Part shown: piece by piece, positions 34,060 through 36,932 of the stretch | How positions within the stretch are numbered: the stretch's first letter is position 1 | Layout of the letters: the number at the start of each line of letters is the position of its first letter | Assembly (NCBI GenBank): GCA_031271045.1 | Contig: JAISWO010000018.1 | Coordinates: forward strand, 1-36,932 | Source: Tannerellaceae bacterium | GTDB lineage: Bacteria > Bacteroidota > Bacteroidia > Bacteroidales > Tannerellaceae | Length of the DNA: 36,932 nucleotides | Direction of reading: 5' to 3' | Program-made: the position numbers and the translations under genes | Notes under the pieces: generated by a model | Told to the model about the DNA's origin: nothing | Database searches by the model: none | The model's input: the letters and a program-made list of their open reading frames with translations, nothing else

Positions 34060-35058
34060 TCAACTGAAAGAAGAACTGAAATTTCTCCTGTATTGCGACG
34101 GCGAGGTGTTGAACGTTTTCAGGAAGATCCGGTTCATATTGTTGGAATTCTTCCATCCGCAGAGGCGAGCTATCTCGTCCATGTTGAGCCGCGTATCCGT
34201 CAAGTATCGGCAGGCAGCTTCGAGGCGCAACTTTTCGACATATTTGATAGGCGTTATATGCAGTTCGCGGACAAAGACCCGCGCAAAGTTGCGCGGACTC
34301 ATCCGGGATTGGGCGGCCAACTGTTCGACGGTGATCTCCGGCTGCTGCAAATGATCGCAGATCCAGCGGATGGCGTTGTTCAGGGGCTGATGATCGGTCT
34401 GCTGCGATTCCAGCATGGCGCTGTATTGGGTCTGGTTGCCTGGTCGTTTTAAAAACAGCACCATGATACGGGCCACATGGAGGGCAAACGTCCGGCCCAA
34501 ATCCTCTTCGATAAAAGCCAGGGCCAGATCCAGGCCAGCTGTCACTCCGGCCGAGGTGTAGACATTGCCGTCTTTTACGAAAATAGCCTCCGGGTTGACG
34601 ATGGTCTGCGGATACGTGCGCGCCATCTCTTCGCAAAGCATCCAATGAGTCGTTGCCCGTTTGTTTATCAAAACACCTGCTTCTGCCAGGATGAAGGCCC
34701 CGGCGCACATGGCGCAGATACGGCGCACGGTCTGCGACTGTTCTTTCAACCATAACAGCACGTCGTTTGCAACCCCGTTTTTTCGCGGCGCCCCTGCCAC
34801 GATCAGCGTATCGACCGGATAGGTGATCTCCCTGTACGAGCTTTCGCAGGTGAGGACTACGCCGGGCGACATGCCGACCGTATGGTTTGTATCGGCGGAT
34901 ACGATATGAAGTTGATAAGTAAAACCAACGTCCCGGCCCACCTGGTCAAAATGATTTATCGCCGTCTGAAAGGCCTCGACCGGAGCCGATATATTCAGGA
35001 GCGTAGAATAGGGATGCACCAGTATAACGATATGTTTGATCTTCCCCTGCATATTCAT
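34060..35058 (-). CDS. GlxA-type AraC-family transcriptional regulator (DJ-1/PfpI domain)
   Basis: I start at the ATG at 35058 (MNMQGKIKHIVILVHP), 332 residues; the frame extends to a TTG at 35076, but that codon lies within a promoter-like box. Residues 10-185 form a DJ-1/PfpI-like amidotransferase domain, with the nucleophile-elbow cysteine in RICAMCAGAFILAEAG. Residues 220-325 carry two helix-turn-helix motifs of AraC type (ITVEQLAAQSRMSPRNFARVF, then NMDEIARLCGWKNSNNMNRIF). GlxA-type regulators sense small metabolites by unknown means. It is divergent from gapA and lies 41 bp upstream of the metal-uptake operon on the same strand. Regulation of either is possible but unproven. Confidence 0.9.
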   Translation of the reverse strand: MNMQGKIKHIVILVHPYSTLLNISAPVEAFQTAINHFDQVGRDVGFTYQLHIVSADTNHTVGMSPGVVLTCESSYREITYPVDTLIVAGAPRKNGVANDVLLWLKEQSQTVRRICAMCAGAFILAEAGVLINKRATTHWMLCEEMARTYPQTIVNPEAIFVKDGNVYTSAGVTAGLDLALAFIEEDLGRTFALHVARIMVLFLKRPGNQTQYSAMLESQQTDHQPLNNAIRWICDHLQQPEITVEQLAAQSRMSPRNFARVFVRELHITPIKYVEKLRLEAACRYLTDTRLNMDEIARLCGWKNSNNMNRIFLKTFNTSPSQYRRNFSSSFS

Positions 35059-35073
35059 CGGTACTTTTTCCGG

Positions 35074-35081
35074 CAAATATA
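35074..35081 (-). promoter_or_regulatory. -7 box of the AraC-type regulator
   Basis: TATATTTG on the minus strand matches TAnnTTTG, 15 bases before the chosen ATG. No good -33 element is seen at 19 to 21 bases. Confidence 0.45.
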
Positions 35082-35123
35082 ATCACTCTGCCGCAAATGG
35101 CAGTATCTGCACATAATATGTCC

Positions 35124-35154
35124 TTGCCTGTCAATGGTGAAGGGACTACATTTG
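35124..35154 (+). promoter_or_regulatory. Promoter of gapA
   Basis: TTG (35124-35126), 20 bases, then TACATTTG (35147-35154) is a full Bacteroidetes promoter. It lies 49 bases before the gapA ATG. Confidence 0.8.
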
Positions 35155-35200
35155 CAGGGAATAGATACATCAATTAATATCAAACAGATTAAACATATAA

Positions 35201-36220
<1,020 letters not shown>

Positions 36221-36260
36221 ACAGCGAATAGCAAATAGCGGGCAACCATCTTTTCAACGG

Positions 36261-36281
36261 AAAGGGGTTGCTCCTTTTTTT
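36261..36281 (+). terminator. Terminator of gapA
   Basis: AAAGGGG (36261-36267), loop TTG, CTCCTTT (36271-36277), then more T residues. The stem has 7 pairs with one G-U. Confidence 0.7.
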
Positions 36282-36932
36282 ACTCCCAACCTTCCGGCGG
36301 ATGCGGGGAAAAAACCGGTCTCAATCTCTTTCCGGCCAGCCGGAAAGAGAAAAATCAGTCATCGACAGCCTTTCCTTTCTTATAGAAGGAAGAAATAAAC
36401 GATCATCCCATTTGCGACCCGGCCGCAGGAAGGATATTTTTTTCCCCGCAAGCTATCGCTCCGAGCGATGAGAGCAAATATTTTGCGGGAAAGCTTCCGG
36501 AAATTCCGGAAGGAGCAGATATTTTTCTGTATGACTTTCGGGCGGCCCGGAAGGAAGAAATCAGTCGCTTCGTTAACCCTCAATCGCTATACTTCATTGG
36601 GTGTTATTCACATTCAGATCTGCGGTCTGTCCGGTTCTCTCTATCGCTATAATCCCCCCCCATCGCTGCACTTAAGCCACTGAAAAAGTCTTTCAATTTA
36701 ATTATCTATCCATAGAGACCAATTTATACTATGAAGTTTTTTGCATGGAGGAAGAAAAATGAATGGAAGGAGAGAAGATTTTAGCGGAAAGAGAGGAGGA
36801 GGAGAGAAGCAGAAAAAGTAAAAAAGAGGCCAAAAGAGGCTCTTTTACCCCTTGCTGTCCATTATAATAATATAGCCGCGGATTGTATCCCGCTCCTTTA
36901 CAGCGTTGTTCTTTCCTGATGGCCATATGACC
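36282..36932. other. Gene-free region with clustered inverted repeats
   Basis: I see no convincing gene. The left half holds three inverted repeats: an 11-bp stem with a 4-base loop (36325-36350); CCCGCAA/TTGCGGG (36445-36451 with 36483-36489) enclosing ATCGCTC/GAGCGAT (36455-36469); and a perfect 19-bp palindrome (36494-36512). A hairpin with one bulge, followed by T residues, lies at 36822-36846 and could be a two-way terminator. Open frames here are low in complexity. Confidence 0.5.

Noticed and set aside
36729-36926. 65-codon minus-strand frame at the right edge
   Set aside because: Low-complexity Ser/Leu tail and no family likeness; it crosses a terminator-like hairpin at 36822-36846.

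Overview
The window comes from a member of the Bacteroidales, most likely the Parabacteroides/Tannerella group. The evidence is a complete Na+-translocating NADH:quinone reductase (Nqr) operon, a type IX secretion plug-domain protein, DUF5723 and DUF6261 proteins, Bacteroidetes-type promoters (TTG, about 19 to 21 bases, TAnnTTTG), and a tmRNA whose tag reads GENNYAYAA. No 16S or other strict taxonomic marker is present, so the genus is inference.

Accessory island, 1 to about 6130, clearly more AT-rich than the rest. A tyrosine recombinase (264-1244) lies directly beside two convergent genes: a family 2 glycosyltransferase (1257-2321, +) and a 1033-residue Mrr-nuclease/STAND-type NTPase (2325-5426, -) that resembles anti-phage defence proteins. 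The two genes begin inside a perfect 26-bp inverted repeat (1236-1261 and 5422-5447) that includes both ribosome-binding regions and both ATG codons, and their stops are only 3 bp apart. I read the whole 4.2-kb block as an invertible cassette. The recombinase would flip it and so decide which gene sits behind the recombinase and which sits behind an outward promoter (5451-5478) just outside the right repeat. This is the strongest candidate here for an undescribed system. The island ends in a chimeric remnant of a DUF6261 gene fused to the tail of an IS3-family transposase.

Core region, 6.2 to 14.3 kb, minus strand: nqrABCDEF, then a small lipoprotein and a DUF5723 outer-membrane-type protein. 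Divergent from nqrA is the T9SS plug-domain gene. It runs tail to tail into a UDP-galactopyranose mutase gene that has lost its middle, which in turn is coupled to an intact DUF6261 gene.

From 17.7 to 23.5 kb, minus strand: a six-unit array of 43-bp palindromic repeats downstream of a PhoH-type PIN-ATPase. Upstream of that, tightly packed, are metN-metI-metQ (methionine ABC importer), a QueG-like double 4Fe-4S protein and a PLP-dependent Cys/Met enzyme. Together these look like a methionine uptake and sulfur-amino-acid operon. The tmRNA gene ssrA follows (23987-24383, -).

From 24.5 to 30.5 kb, plus strand: a GH26 beta-mannanase lipoprotein, then the chaperone pair clpC and htpG. A decayed AAA-ATPase/PD-(D/E)XK gene follows.

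From 31 to 34 kb, minus strand: a probable metal-uptake operon made of a small Cys/His-rich membrane protein, a TonB-dependent receptor and a His-tailed DUF4625 lipoprotein. An AraC/GlxA-type regulator lies upstream, divergent from gapA (35204-36220). The last 700 bp hold a terminator and nested inverted repeats but no convincing gene.
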